A program made the position numbers and the translations under genes. The notes under the pieces are model-generated. The model searched no databases and was not told the DNA's origin. It saw only the letters and a list, made by a program, of their open reading frames with translations. Below, one piece after another: positions 1 through 8,254 of a DNA stretch of 39,256 nt (the stretch's first letter is position 1; the number at the start of each line of letters is the position of its first letter). Source of the DNA: an uncultured Acidimicrobiia bacterium. GTDB taxonomy: Bacteria; Actinomycetota; Acidimicrobiia; Acidimicrobiales; CAIXPF01. The DNA is taken from contig CAIXPF010000150.1 of the NCBI GenBank assembly GCA_903921205.1, forward strand, positions 1 to 39,256. Reading direction: 5' to 3'.

Positions 1-22
1 CGGTATCGAGGTACATCGCGGA

Positions 23-38
23 TCCGCCCGGGGGCGGA
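23..38 (-). terminator. Weak hairpin after the RDD gene
   Basis: A short GC-only inverted repeat (tccgccc / gggcgga) lies just downstream of the minus-strand RDD gene stop. The arms nearly touch, so the realistic stem is 5 bp with a small loop, and no T run follows. It could end transcription, but support is slight. Confidence 0.25.
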
Positions 39-42
39 CCGA

Positions 43-708
43 TCACTTGGGGACGCTGACCGCCACGGTCTTGACGATCTTGTCGGCGATGGTCTGCTTC
101 TTGCCGTCCCACAGCGGGAACAGCCAGCCGATGTAGCAGATCAAGCTGTCGATGATGTGGGCGAAGGCACGGGCCACACCCATCCCGCCACCGACGACCT
201 GGCCGGTCTGCTCGCTGACGGTTTTGAGGCCGGCCATCTGCTTGCCGAAACTCTGTCCGGTTGTGCCGTTGAGGAAGCCGTTGTAGCCGATCCATCCCAT
301 CCAGGCGAGCCAGGCGAGGAACCCGAGGAGCGAGCCGAAACGGAGCAGCATCGCATAGACCACGGCCGGCGCCACCCAGTCGACGAGCGCACCGAGGGCT
401 CGCTGGGGCCACTCCGCCAGCGGGCCCGGATACAGGCCTGGTCCGGGCGCAGCGCCGCTGGGAGGAGGCATGTAGCCGCCGGGAGGCGGGGCGTACCCAC
501 CCGGAGGGGGCGGGGGCGCATACCCACCGGGCGGGGGCGGGAACACCTCGTTGCCCGTCGGGGGCGGCGGCGGTGGGAACGCATCGGGGCCCGAGGGCGG
601 GGGCGGGAACGCTTCGGGACCCGGCGGGGTGTACCCCGGGGGCGTCGGAAGCCCCCCGTTCGGGTCGTCCGGTCCCGGCGGCGGCGAACCTGGCGGCGGC
701 ATGGACAT
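43..708 (-). CDS. Proline-rich RDD family membrane protein
   Basis: A 221-residue protein. Residues 1-95 are a low-complexity Pro/Gly tail with repeated GGYAPPP-type units, followed by an RDD-type membrane domain. That domain has a first segment starting at QRALGALVDWVAP (about 102-124), a second hydrophobic segment (about 125-147), the GQSFGKQMAGLK loop and a final segment ending in LFPLWDGKKQTIADKIVKT. RDD proteins are small multi-pass membrane proteins of mostly unknown role, some of them ion antiporters. I chose the start at 708 because GGGAGGAA lies 6 bases upstream. A longer frame to 753 exists but lacks a ribosome site. The architecture resembles the RDD protein at 14308-15252. The function is not known. 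Confidence 0.85.
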   Translation of the reverse strand: MSMPPPGSPPPGPDDPNGGLPTPPGYTPPGPEAFPPPPSGPDAFPPPPPPTGNEVFPPPPGGYAPPPPPGGYAPPPGGYMPPPSGAAPGPGLYPGPLAEWPQRALGALVDWVAPAVVYAMLLRFGSLLGFLAWLAWMGWIGYNGFLNGTTGQSFGKQMAGLKTVSEQTGQVVGGGMGVARAFAHIIDSLICYIGWLFPLWDGKKQTIADKIVKTVAVSVPK

Positions 709-751
709 GGTGGATTCCTCCCAACAGCCGAATGCGGCGTGTACCAGGCGC

Positions 752-757
752 ATCGTA
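752..757 (-). promoter_or_regulatory. -10-like hexamer TACGAT for the RDD gene
   Basis: TACGAT on the minus strand lies about 43 bases before the chosen start at 708. That leaves a short leader carrying the GGGAGGAA ribosome site. No clear -35 is visible. Confidence 0.35.
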
Positions 758-835
758 CCCAGCAGCAGGTCCTCGGGGCGGGACCGGTCTCACCGTGCCG
801 CGCGCCCGGCACGGCGCACCGGGCACGATGCGGCC

Positions 836-841
836 TAGCGT
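836..841 (+). promoter_or_regulatory. -10-like TAGCGT, leaderless spacing
   Basis: TAGCGT ends 8 bases before the ATG at 850 and no Shine-Dalgarno is present. Transcription would start at or next to the start codon. Confidence 0.5.
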
Positions 842-849
842 GCGGGTCC

Positions 850-1815
850 ATGAACTTTCAGCTCGGCGCCCACGTCGGTCAGCAGAACATGGAGATGTCG
901 ACCATGCGGGCCGTGTGGCGGCGGCTCGACGAGGCCGGCCTCGACTGGATCTCTGTCTGGGACCACCTCTACGAGGCCCCACCCGCAGGGGGCACCCAAC
1001 CCCATTTCGAGGCCATCGCCACCCTCGGTGCCCTGTGCGTGGAAACCAAACGGGCCCGCATCGGCACGCTGGTGTTCTACGTCGGCTACCGCAACCCGGG
1101 ATTGCTGGCCAAGGCGGCGGTGACCCTCGATCACCTCTCGGGCGGTCGCTTCGAGCTCGGTCTCGGCGCCGGATGGCACGAGCAGGAGGCCAAAGCCTTC
1201 GGCTACGACTTCCCGTCGCTCGGCACCCGCTTCGACATGCTCGAGGAAGCGTTCCCCCTCATCCGCGGGCTGCTCGACCCCGAGGTCGAGCGAGTGACCC
1301 ATGAGGGCCGCTTCTACCGCACCTTCGAGGCGTCCTGCCTGCCCGCCCCCGTCGGCGGACGGCGCCTGCCGATCTGGATCGGCGGCACCGGACCCAAGCG
1401 CACCCCGGCCATCGCCGCCGCCCACGCCGACGGCTGGAACGGTGCCTACATCAGCCCCGGGACCTTCCGTCGCCGCTGCGACGGGCTCGACGCCGCCTGC
1501 GAGCGCATCGGCCGCGACCCGGCCACGCTCGAGCGCTCGGCCAACCTGCTGTTCATGCTCTCCGTCGACGCCGCGGCCGAGGCCCGGCTCAAGGCGCAGC
1601 TCGACGAGCAGTGGGGCGAGCGAGCGGCCCACGTGGGTCAGGGTGCGCTGCTCGGCACCCCGGAGGCCGCCGTCGAGAAGATCCTGGCGTACCGCGAGGC
1701 CGGTGCCCAAGGGGTCAACATCGCGTTGCGGGCACCCTGGGACGAGGACGCCCTGTCGGCCTACCTCGAGATCGTCGTCCCGGCCGTCCGACGCGAGCTC
1801 GGCGAAACCGTCTGA
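850..1815 (+). CDS. LLM class F420-dependent oxidoreductase
   Basis: A 321-residue luciferase-like monooxygenase fold (TIM barrel). The protein opens with FQLGAHVGQ and carries the family signatures WISVWDHLYE, TLVFYVGYRNPGLLAK, LDHLSGGRFELGLGAGWHEQE and PIWIGGTGPKRTPAIAAAHADGWN. Enzymes of this group use reduced F420 or FMN; the substrate cannot be read from sequence. The ATG at 850 is preferred because everything upstream in the frame is the antisense of the neighbouring proline-rich gene, and TAGCGT lies 8 bases before it. It is the first of three LLM proteins in the window, fitting an F420-using actinobacterium. It appears to be monocistronic. Confidence 0.9.
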   Translation: MNFQLGAHVGQQNMEMSTMRAVWRRLDEAGLDWISVWDHLYEAPPAGGTQPHFEAIATLGALCVETKRARIGTLVFYVGYRNPGLLAKAAVTLDHLSGGRFELGLGAGWHEQEAKAFGYDFPSLGTRFDMLEEAFPLIRGLLDPEVERVTHEGRFYRTFEASCLPAPVGGRRLPIWIGGTGPKRTPAIAAAHADGWNGAYISPGTFRRRCDGLDAACERIGRDPATLERSANLLFMLSVDAAAEARLKAQLDEQWGERAAHVGQGALLGTPEAAVEKILAYREAGAQGVNIALRAPWDEDALSAYLEIVVPAVRRELGETV

Positions 1816-1818
1816 ACG

Positions 1819-1854
1819 GCCCGGCCCGCCTGGGTGCGGCTCCCCCGGCCGGGC
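1819..1854 (+). terminator. Possible hairpin after LLM oxidoreductase gene
   Basis: Arms gcccggcc (1819-1826) and ggccgggc (1847-1854) can form an 8-bp stem with a 20-base loop just after the stop. No T tract follows, so this is a weak candidate. Confidence 0.25.
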
Positions 1855-1911
1855 GACTCCCGGGCGGGTGACGGCCCTGGCGGGCGATGCCGCCACGCCG
1901 CGCCGCGCCGG

Positions 1912-1917
1912 TAAGGT
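1912..1917 (+). promoter_or_regulatory. -10-like TAAGGT before sppA
   Basis: TAAGGT lies 24 bases before the ATG at 1942. The predicted short leader contains a strong GAGGAG ribosome site, so this gene looks leadered, unlike many of its neighbours. Confidence 0.4.
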
Positions 1918-1941
1918 CGGCGTCCGAGGAGCGTCTGCACC

Positions 1942-3219
1942 ATGAGTGACCAACCTGCCGGCGGCACACCGCCCGGCCCGCCCGTACCCGGCGGTCACCG
2001 CCAAGACCCGGGTGGCCCGCAACCGGTCCCACCCCCCGGTGTCGCGGGCCGGCCGCCCGGTCCGCCGGGCCCTCCCGGTGGCTGGTACAGCGGCCCGGTG
2101 CCCTTTGCCGGGCTCGTGGCCCGCGAGTCCATCGGCCACGCCATCGGCCGGACCGTCGCAGCCGCCCTGGCTGCGATCGTGACGCTGGGCATCGGCCTCA
2201 TCGGGCTGATCGTGCTGGTGTCGGTGGTGGTCGCAGCCGGGTCCACCACCTCGGCCGACCCCCTGCCCACCACCTTCGTCGCCGGCGACGACGGCAACGC
2301 CAACCTGCTGCTGGCCATCCCGGTGACCGGCATCATCCTCGGCGAGAACGAAGGTTCCTCGCTGCTGTCAGGGCTCAGCAACGCCACCTACGGCTACGAG
2401 GTCAAGGCCGATCTCGAGGCGGCCGCCGAACGCAACGACATCAAGGGCGTGGTGCTCGAGATGGACACCCCCGGCGGCACGATCTTCGGGGCCAAGGCCA
2501 TCGCGGACGGGGTGAAGGCCTACCAGGAACGCACCGGGCGACCGGTCCTGGCATACGTGCGGGCGCTGTCGGCCTCCGGGGGCATGTACGCCATGGCCGG
2601 CGCCGACCGCATCGTGGCCGACCACGGCACCCTGATCGGCAGCATCGGGGTGATCTTCGGCCCGCTCAGCCGGTACAAGAACGTGGTCGGCCTCGACGGT
2701 GGCCTGCTCGGCGGCGGGGTGGACACCACCGGCGGCATCACCGAGGAGTACATCACCGCCGGTCGATCCAAGGACCTCGGCAACCCTTACCGGGATCTCA
2801 CCGACGAGGAGCGCAAGGTCCTCCAGCAGGGCGTCGACAACAGCTACGACGCCTTCGTGGGCCACGTGGCCGACGGGCGTTCGATCGACGCCCAGACCAT
2901 CCGCAGCCAGCTCGGTGCGCTGATCTTCGACGAGGAGACCGCCGTACGCAACGGTCTGGTCGATGCGGTCGGCAACCGCGACGAGGCCTACGCCGCCACC
3001 GCGGAGCTGGCCAAGCTCAAGCCCGGCAACTGGCAGGTCGCCCGCGTCGACCGACGCGGCGGCGGCCTGTTCGGGCTCGGCGCCCTCGCCGGCCGGCTGG
3101 GTCTGCGAAGCGAGACCACCACGACCCCCGGCGTCACCGCCGATCCCCGCAGCCTGCTCTGCGGCCGAGGGGCGACGATGCTGGCGTACTACGGGCCGTT
3201 GCCGAGCACCTGCGGCTGA
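1942..3219 (+). CDS. sppA: Signal peptide peptidase SppA (S49 family)
   Basis: A 425-residue membrane-anchored serine protease of the ClpP-like S49 fold, which degrades leftover signal peptides at the membrane. Residues 1-50 are Pro/Gly rich and cytoplasmic. One transmembrane segment spans about 71-99. The catalytic domain contains EMDTPGGTI, then YVRALSASGGMYAMAG with Ser212 as nucleophile, then ADRIVAD and GSIGVI, and the general base Lys277 in AGRSKDLGNPYRDLT. Both dyad residues are present and the size matches single-domain SppA, so it should be active. The start has GAGGAG about 10 bases upstream. Between Ser and Lys a Gly-rich loop (GLDGGLLGGGVDTTGG) is slightly unusual. It is transcribed alone. 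Confidence 0.92.
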   Translation: MSDQPAGGTPPGPPVPGGHRQDPGGPQPVPPPGVAGRPPGPPGPPGGWYSGPVPFAGLVARESIGHAIGRTVAAALAAIVTLGIGLIGLIVLVSVVVAAGSTTSADPLPTTFVAGDDGNANLLLAIPVTGIILGENEGSSLLSGLSNATYGYEVKADLEAAAERNDIKGVVLEMDTPGGTIFGAKAIADGVKAYQERTGRPVLAYVRALSASGGMYAMAGADRIVADHGTLIGSIGVIFGPLSRYKNVVGLDGGLLGGGVDTTGGITEEYITAGRSKDLGNPYRDLTDEERKVLQQGVDNSYDAFVGHVADGRSIDAQTIRSQLGALIFDEETAVRNGLVDAVGNRDEAYAATAELAKLKPGNWQVARVDRRGGGLFGLGALAGRLGLRSETTTTPGVTADPRSLLCGRGATMLAYYGPLPSTCG

Positions 3220-3304
3220 ACCACGGAACACGCTGACGGGCCGGCGAACCCGGACTGTTCACCGAGCTGACACATTGTCGAAATACCCGCCCCGACCGAG
3301 GTCG

Positions 3305-3310
3305 TAGCAT
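3305..3310 (+). promoter_or_regulatory. -10-like TAGCAT, leaderless spacing
   Basis: TAGCAT ends 6 bases before the GTG start of the ATP-grasp gene at 3317. There is no Shine-Dalgarno, and the overlapping ATG at 3309 runs into a stop after two codons. It would drive the four-gene operon to 9138. Confidence 0.5.
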
Positions 3311-3316
3311 GGTGTC

Positions 3317-4840
3317 GTGACCGAGCCTGCCGACGCGGCGACCCCGGAGGAGACCACCCGGTACGGAGACGGCACCGGCGACCCGGCCGGCAGCGCCGAC
3401 CGCAACGGTTCCTTCGACGGCTACGACCCTACCGGGTGGTATGACGAGCTCGTCGAGGGCTCGGGCATGCCACGCGCCGCGGCACGCGAGCTGCTGGCCC
3501 ACCTCCAGTCGCTGACGCTCGACGAACTGCGGGCCCGACAACGCGCCGCCGAGATCGACATTGCCGCGTCAGGCATCACGTTCAGCCTCTACAGCGAGGC
3601 GGAGGGCAACATCGACCGGGCCTGGCCCTTCGACGTCATCCCCCGGGTGTTCTCCTCGACGGAATGGGCCCGCATCGAGGTCGGGCTGGCGCAGCGGTTG
3701 CGCGCCATCAACCTGTTCATCGACGACCTCTACCACGACCAGGTCTCGTTGCGCGACGGCATCGTGCCACGGGAGCTGCTCGAATCGAGCCCGGGATGGC
3801 GGCCCGAGTGCGTCGGCATCTCCCCGGCCCACCAGGTTTGGGCACACATCTGCGGCTCGGACCTGGTGCGCGACCGCGACGGCAGCATGTACGTGCTCGA
3901 GGACAACCTCCGGGTGCCCTCGGGTGTCTCGTACATGCTCGAGAACCGGCTGGTCACCAAGCGGGTGTTCGCCGAGCTGTTCGAACGCCAGTCGATCCGG
4001 CCCGTCGACCGCTACGCCGACGACCTGTTGGCCACCCTCCGGTCGCTGTCGGCCCGGCCCGACCCGATGGTGGTGGTGCTCACCCCCGGCGTGTACAACT
4101 CGGCCTACTTCGAACACAGCTTCCTGGCGATGCAGATGGGCGTGGAGCTCGCCGAAGGCGCCGACCTGTTCGTGGAGGACGACGTCGTCTTCCTGCGCAC
4201 CATCGAGGGACCGCAGCGGGTCGACGTGATCTACCGGCGGGTCGACGACGCGTTCCTCGATCCCGAGGTCTTCCGGCCGGACTCGGTGCTGGGGGTGCGC
4301 GGCCTCATGCGGGCGTGGACCGCCGGCAACGTGGCGATCGCCAATGCCCCCGGCACCGGGGTGGCCGACGACAAGGCCGTCTACTGCTTCGTGCCCGACC
4401 TGATCCGGTACTTCCTCGCGGAGGAGCCGGTCCTCGACAACGTGCCGACCTGGCGCTGCGAGGACCCCACACACCTGTCCCACGTACTGGCCAACCTCGA
4501 ACAGCTGGTGGTGAAACCGACGAACGAGTCCGGCGGCAAGGGCCTGCTGATCGGGCCGCACGCCACCAGAGCCGAGATCGACGACTACCGGGTGCGGCTG
4601 CGGGCCGAGCCCCGGGGCTGGGTCGCCCAGCCGATGCTCAGCCTCTCCGTCGCCCCCACCCTCACCCCCGGCGGGGTCGAGCCACGCCACCTCGACCTAC
4701 GCCCGTTCACCCTGCAGGGCGCGACGACCCGGGTCACCGCCGGCGGGCTCACCCGCATCGCGTTGCGCCGGGGCTCGCTCGTGGTGAACTCCTCGCAGGG
4801 CGGCGGAAGCAAGGACACCTGGATCGTGGACACCCCATGA
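3317..4840 (+). CDS. Circularly permuted ATP-grasp protein, catalytically intact type
   Basis: A 507-residue member of the circularly permuted type 2 ATP-grasp family, predicted carboxylate-amine/peptide ligases acting in the cytosol. Visible motifs are LEDNLRVPSGVSYMLENR (about 194-211), the LTPGVYNSAYFEH block, YRRVDD (306-311), and the nucleotide-binding VVKPTNESGGKG (about 398-409), followed by VAQPMLSLSVAP and RHLDLRPF. Every expected acidic, arginine and lysine position I can identify is present. The first 40 residues are a hydrophilic extension. It heads an operon with an alpha-E protein, a fused homologue and a transglutaminase-like protein, an association known from comparative genomics and proposed to make or edit small peptides. 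Substrate unknown. Confidence 0.9.
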   Translation: MTEPADAATPEETTRYGDGTGDPAGSADRNGSFDGYDPTGWYDELVEGSGMPRAAARELLAHLQSLTLDELRARQRAAEIDIAASGITFSLYSEAEGNIDRAWPFDVIPRVFSSTEWARIEVGLAQRLRAINLFIDDLYHDQVSLRDGIVPRELLESSPGWRPECVGISPAHQVWAHICGSDLVRDRDGSMYVLEDNLRVPSGVSYMLENRLVTKRVFAELFERQSIRPVDRYADDLLATLRSLSARPDPMVVVLTPGVYNSAYFEHSFLAMQMGVELAEGADLFVEDDVVFLRTIEGPQRVDVIYRRVDDAFLDPEVFRPDSVLGVRGLMRAWTAGNVAIANAPGTGVADDKAVYCFVPDLIRYFLAEEPVLDNVPTWRCEDPTHLSHVLANLEQLVVKPTNESGGKGLLIGPHATRAEIDDYRVRLRAEPRGWVAQPMLSLSVAPTLTPGGVEPRHLDLRPFTLQGATTRVTAGGLTRIALRRGSLVVNSSQGGGSKDTWIVDTP

Positions 4841-4880
4841 CCACCACCGACCGTCGCGACACCGCCGGGAGAACCAGGCC

Positions 4881-5861
4881 ATGACCCTGTTGTGCCGTAC
4901 CGCCGAGAACCTGTACTGGATGGGTCGCCACCTCGAACGGGCGGAATCGGTGACCCGTCTCGTACGGGAACACACCGCCCTGATCACCGATCTGCCGATC
5001 TCCTCCGGCGTCGGCTGGGACTGCCTGCTGGCCATCCCCGGCGAGACCGAGCTGTTCTTGCAGCGCTACGACGTGGCCGACGAGGCCAACGTGATGACCT
5101 ACCTGCTGGCCGACCACGCCAACGCCTCGTCGCTGGTGTCCTCGATGAGCTGGGCCCGCGAGAACCTGCGCACCACCCGGGCCACCATGCCCCGGGAGAC
5201 CTGGCGGATCCTCAACGAGCTGTCGCGCTACACCACCGAATCCGCGGCCCAGGGCGTGTCGCGCGGCGGCCGTCACGAGTTCTGCGAGCGGGTCGTGGGC
5301 GGGTGCCAGCGGCTGTCGGGGTTCCTGGCGGGCTCCATGGGACGCGACCCGGCCTGGCGCTTCTACCAGCTCGGCGTGCAGACCGAGCGGGCCGACATGA
5401 CCTCCCGGGTGCTCGACGTGCGCGCCGGGGCGCTGGTCTCGTTGCGTCACGCCCACGACGGCGCCTTCGCCGACAGCCAGTGGGTGTCGCTGCTGCGTTC
5501 CCTCGACGGGCTGCAGCTGTACCGCCGTCTCACCCGCTCGCTGGTCGAGGGCGACCGGGTGGTCGGGTTCGTGCTCGGCGAGGCGCTGTTCCCCCGCTCG
5601 ATCGGCTCCTGCCTGCAGACCGTGGCCGACCTGCTCGAGGACCTCCCCCACACCGCAGGCAGCGAGCAGGCCCGTGCCGCCGCCCGTACCGCCCGCCAAC
5701 GGCTCGGCGAGCTGCCCGCCGCCGGCTGGACCCCGGAGATGATCCACGACGAGGCCGACCGCATCCAGCTGTCGCTCGCCGCACTCGACCTGGTGGTCAA
5801 CGCCGTGTACTTCCACCTCGAGGGTCCGCTCGCCACGGCCCCCGGCGCGATCTCTGCTTGA
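4881..5861 (+). CDS. Alpha-E domain protein (DUF403)
   Basis: A 326-residue all-helical alpha-E protein. The signature LCRTAENLYWMGRHLERAES opens the protein at the N terminus. Further helices carry WARENLRTTRATMP and FYQLGVQTERADMTSRVLDVR, typical of the family. Alpha-E proteins have no established activity, but they are nearly always encoded beside permuted ATP-grasp proteins and transglutaminase-like peptidases, and are thought to be partners in the same peptide pathway. The gene starts 40 bases after the ATP-grasp stop, with GGGAGAA before the ATG, and ends 8 bases before the next gene. Confidence 0.9.
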   Translation: MTLLCRTAENLYWMGRHLERAESVTRLVREHTALITDLPISSGVGWDCLLAIPGETELFLQRYDVADEANVMTYLLADHANASSLVSSMSWARENLRTTRATMPRETWRILNELSRYTTESAAQGVSRGGRHEFCERVVGGCQRLSGFLAGSMGRDPAWRFYQLGVQTERADMTSRVLDVRAGALVSLRHAHDGAFADSQWVSLLRSLDGLQLYRRLTRSLVEGDRVVGFVLGEALFPRSIGSCLQTVADLLEDLPHTAGSEQARAAARTARQRLGELPAAGWTPEMIHDEADRIQLSLAALDLVVNAVYFHLEGPLATAPGAISA

Positions 5862-5869
5862 CTCCGCCC

Positions 5870-8254
5870 GTGATCGGATCCGGACCCCAGGCCTCGGCGC
5901 CGCTGGTCGTCGTACCCCGCGGTGACCTCGCCGAGCTGCATGCCCTCACCCGACGAAGACTGCGCAGCCGGGGCCTCGCCTCGCCCCGACTCGACCACCA
6001 CGTCTCGCGCACGCTCGATCCGCGCCCGCGCCTGATCGGCGCCGACTCCTGGCGTGAGCTCGAAGCCGCCACCGAGCAGCGGCTCCGGCTGATCAGCGCC
6101 CTCGCCGACGACCTCTACGGGGCGCAGCGCACCATCCGCGCCGGGATCGTGGCCGCCGACATCGTCTTCGCCAACCCCGGTTACGCCCTTGCCGCCCACG
6201 GTTGGCAGCCGGCGAGCCGCCACCGGGTGGCGCTCGCAGCGTTCGACTTCCGCCACGAACCGGGCCACGGCTGGGTCGCCGTGGCCGACCGGCTCACCGC
6301 TCCCACCGAGCTGGGCCGGACGCTCGAGAACCGCGAGGTCCTCACCCAGCTGCTGCCCAGCGACCTCCAGCAGCACCGGGTGCGCCGGCTCGGCCATTTC
6401 CAGGCCTGTCTACGCCGCGCCCTCAATGCCATGGCCCCGCACGGCACCGACAGCCCCCGGGTCCTGCTGCTCAGCCCCGGGCGGGCGCATCCGGGCCACG
6501 GCGAGCTGGCCGAGCTGGCCCGGCTGCTCGGCTACACCGTGGCCGAGGCGACCGACCTCACCGTGCGCCACGGGCAGCTGTTCCTGTCGTCGTTGGCGGG
6601 GCTCGAGCCGGTCCACGTACTCGGCCGTTTCGTCCCCGACCGCGGCGCCGACCCCCTCGAGCTGCCCGGCGAGGGCTCCACCGGGATCGCCGGCATCGTG
6701 GCCGCGGCCCGACGCGGCACGGTCACCGTGGCCAACGCCTTGGGTATCGGCCTGCTCGAGAGCGCCGCGTTGGGACCGTCATGGCCGGCGCTGTGTCACC
6801 ACCTGCTCGGCGAGGAGCTGCGCACCGCCGACGCCGACCGGTGGTGGTGCGGCGACGACGGGCACCGGGCCGCCGTCCACGAGCGTCTGGCCACGCTCGA
6901 GCTGCACCCGCTCGCCCCGGACGGCGCGGTGATCGACGCCCGCCACGCCGATCAGGCCACGCTCGAGGAGCTGCACCGCCGCATCGACGCCCGACCGACG
7001 ATGTGGAGCGCCCGCGTCCCCGCCCCGCCGGGAACCACCATGATCCGGACCTACGCGGTGTTCGACGGGGTCGAGGTGACCGTGCTGCCCGGCGGCTTCG
7101 CCACCGAGGTCGGCCAGGCCGGGGTGAGCGCCGATGTGTGGGTCCCCCACGGCGAGGGCAGCCGATTCGTCGACCTGCCGGTCCGCCTGTCGGGCCTGCA
7201 CCAGGTCGACTTCGCCGATTCCCTGCCGAGCCAGGCCGGCGAGGCCATGTACCTGCTCGGCCGGCTCCTCGAACGGGCCGAGGCCGTGGTCCGCTTGTGC
7301 CGGACCGTGCTCGACCGGGCCGAACAGGAACCGCGCCCCGACATGCCACCCTGGCTGACCGACCTCACCGATGCGGTCGACCGGATCACCGGGCGGCCCT
7401 ACGGCGGCGGCGCTGCCGTCGACACCGTCGACGAGGCGCTGCGGGACCCCATCCGGCACGACGCGCTGCCCGGCACCGTGTCCCAGCTGTTGTCGTGTGC
7501 CGCCTCGGCTCGCGAGCTGCTCTCGATGGAGGTCTGGGACGGGTTGAGCCGGGTGCGTGAGTCGGTGCAACAGCTCGCGGAGCACGACCTGCGCATCGAC
7601 ATCGGCATGGCCCGCTACCAGCTCGACCGGATGCTCGGTGATCTCGCCTCGGTGAGCGGGGTGATCCACGAGTCGATGGTGGAAGGCCCGGGCTGGCACC
7701 TCCTCGACCTCGGACGCCGCCTCGAGCGGGCGAAGCAGCTCGTCAGCCTGTTGGGGACCCTGCTGCACGGCGGACCGGGCCCGGTACCGGACGAGACCCT
7801 CGAGGCCCTGCTGACCACCGGGGTCTCCCTCGTCGCCTACCGGCGTCGCCATCGCTCCGACCTCGAGCTCGACGCGGTGCTGGCCATCCTGCTGCTCGAC
7901 CCGTCGAACCCCCGCAGCGTGCGCCATGCGCTGGGGCGCCTGGTCACCGACCTCGCCGAGCTGCCCGACCCCCAGCGCGGCGACGGCCGGGCGGCCACCT
8001 ACGGCCGGGCCAAGGATCTGCACGACTTCGTGGCCGGCCTGCGGGCCGACGCCCTGGCGAACCGCGCGACCGCGGGAGGCAACGGCGAAGGCCTCGGGCG
8101 CACCCTGCTGCGCATCGCCACCGGGCTCGACGAGATCGGCGAGGCCCTTCAGGACGTCTATCTTCGCCATGTGACCATGGCCCGGCTGCCCCGCGATGCG
8201 GCCGCCGGCCGTCTCCCCACGACATCCGCCCCTGCGCCGGGGTACCGACGGTGA
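5870..8254 (+). CDS. Fused ATP-grasp-like + alpha-E protein, ATP-grasp half degraded
   Basis: About 794 residues. Residues 1-430 align in pattern with permuted ATP-grasp proteins: VADRLTAPTELGRTLENRE, VLLLSPGRAHPG, TVTVANALGIGLLES, LGEELRTADADRWWCGDD. Residues about 455-780 are an alpha-E domain starting at EAMYLLGRLLERAEAVVRL. Compared with the intact neighbour, the P-S-G of the metal/ATP loop reads P-T-E, the R-R-x-D-D motif reads GRFVPDR, and the nucleotide-binding K-P site reads H-P. I infer a scaffold or regulatory role for this half rather than ligase activity. The start is uncertain: GTG 5870 is used, but TTG 5858 overlaps the previous stop. The end overlaps the transglutaminase start by 4 bases. 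Confidence 0.87.
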   Translation: MIGSGPQASAPLVVVPRGDLAELHALTRRRLRSRGLASPRLDHHVSRTLDPRPRLIGADSWRELEAATEQRLRLISALADDLYGAQRTIRAGIVAADIVFANPGYALAAHGWQPASRHRVALAAFDFRHEPGHGWVAVADRLTAPTELGRTLENREVLTQLLPSDLQQHRVRRLGHFQACLRRALNAMAPHGTDSPRVLLLSPGRAHPGHGELAELARLLGYTVAEATDLTVRHGQLFLSSLAGLEPVHVLGRFVPDRGADPLELPGEGSTGIAGIVAAARRGTVTVANALGIGLLESAALGPSWPALCHHLLGEELRTADADRWWCGDDGHRAAVHERLATLELHPLAPDGAVIDARHADQATLEELHRRIDARPTMWSARVPAPPGTTMIRTYAVFDGVEVTVLPGGFATEVGQAGVSADVWVPHGEGSRFVDLPVRLSGLHQVDFADSLPSQAGEAMYLLGRLLERAEAVVRLCRTVLDRAEQEPRPDMPPWLTDLTDAVDRITGRPYGGGAAVDTVDEALRDPIRHDALPGTVSQLLSCAASARELLSMEVWDGLSRVRESVQQLAEHDLRIDIGMARYQLDRMLGDLASVSGVIHESMVEGPGWHLLDLGRRLERAKQLVSLLGTLLHGGPGPVPDETLEALLTTGVSLVAYRRRHRSDLELDAVLAILLLDPSNPRSVRHALGRLVTDLAELPDPQRGDGRAATYGRAKDLHDFVAGLRADALANRATAGGNGEGLGRTLLRIATGLDEIGEALQDVYLRHVTMARLPRDAAAGRLPTTSAPAPGYRR

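Noticed and set aside
157-849. N-terminal extension of the LLM oxidoreductase frame
   Set aside because: These codons are antisense to the proline-rich RDD gene and its promoter region. The family begins at ATG 850.
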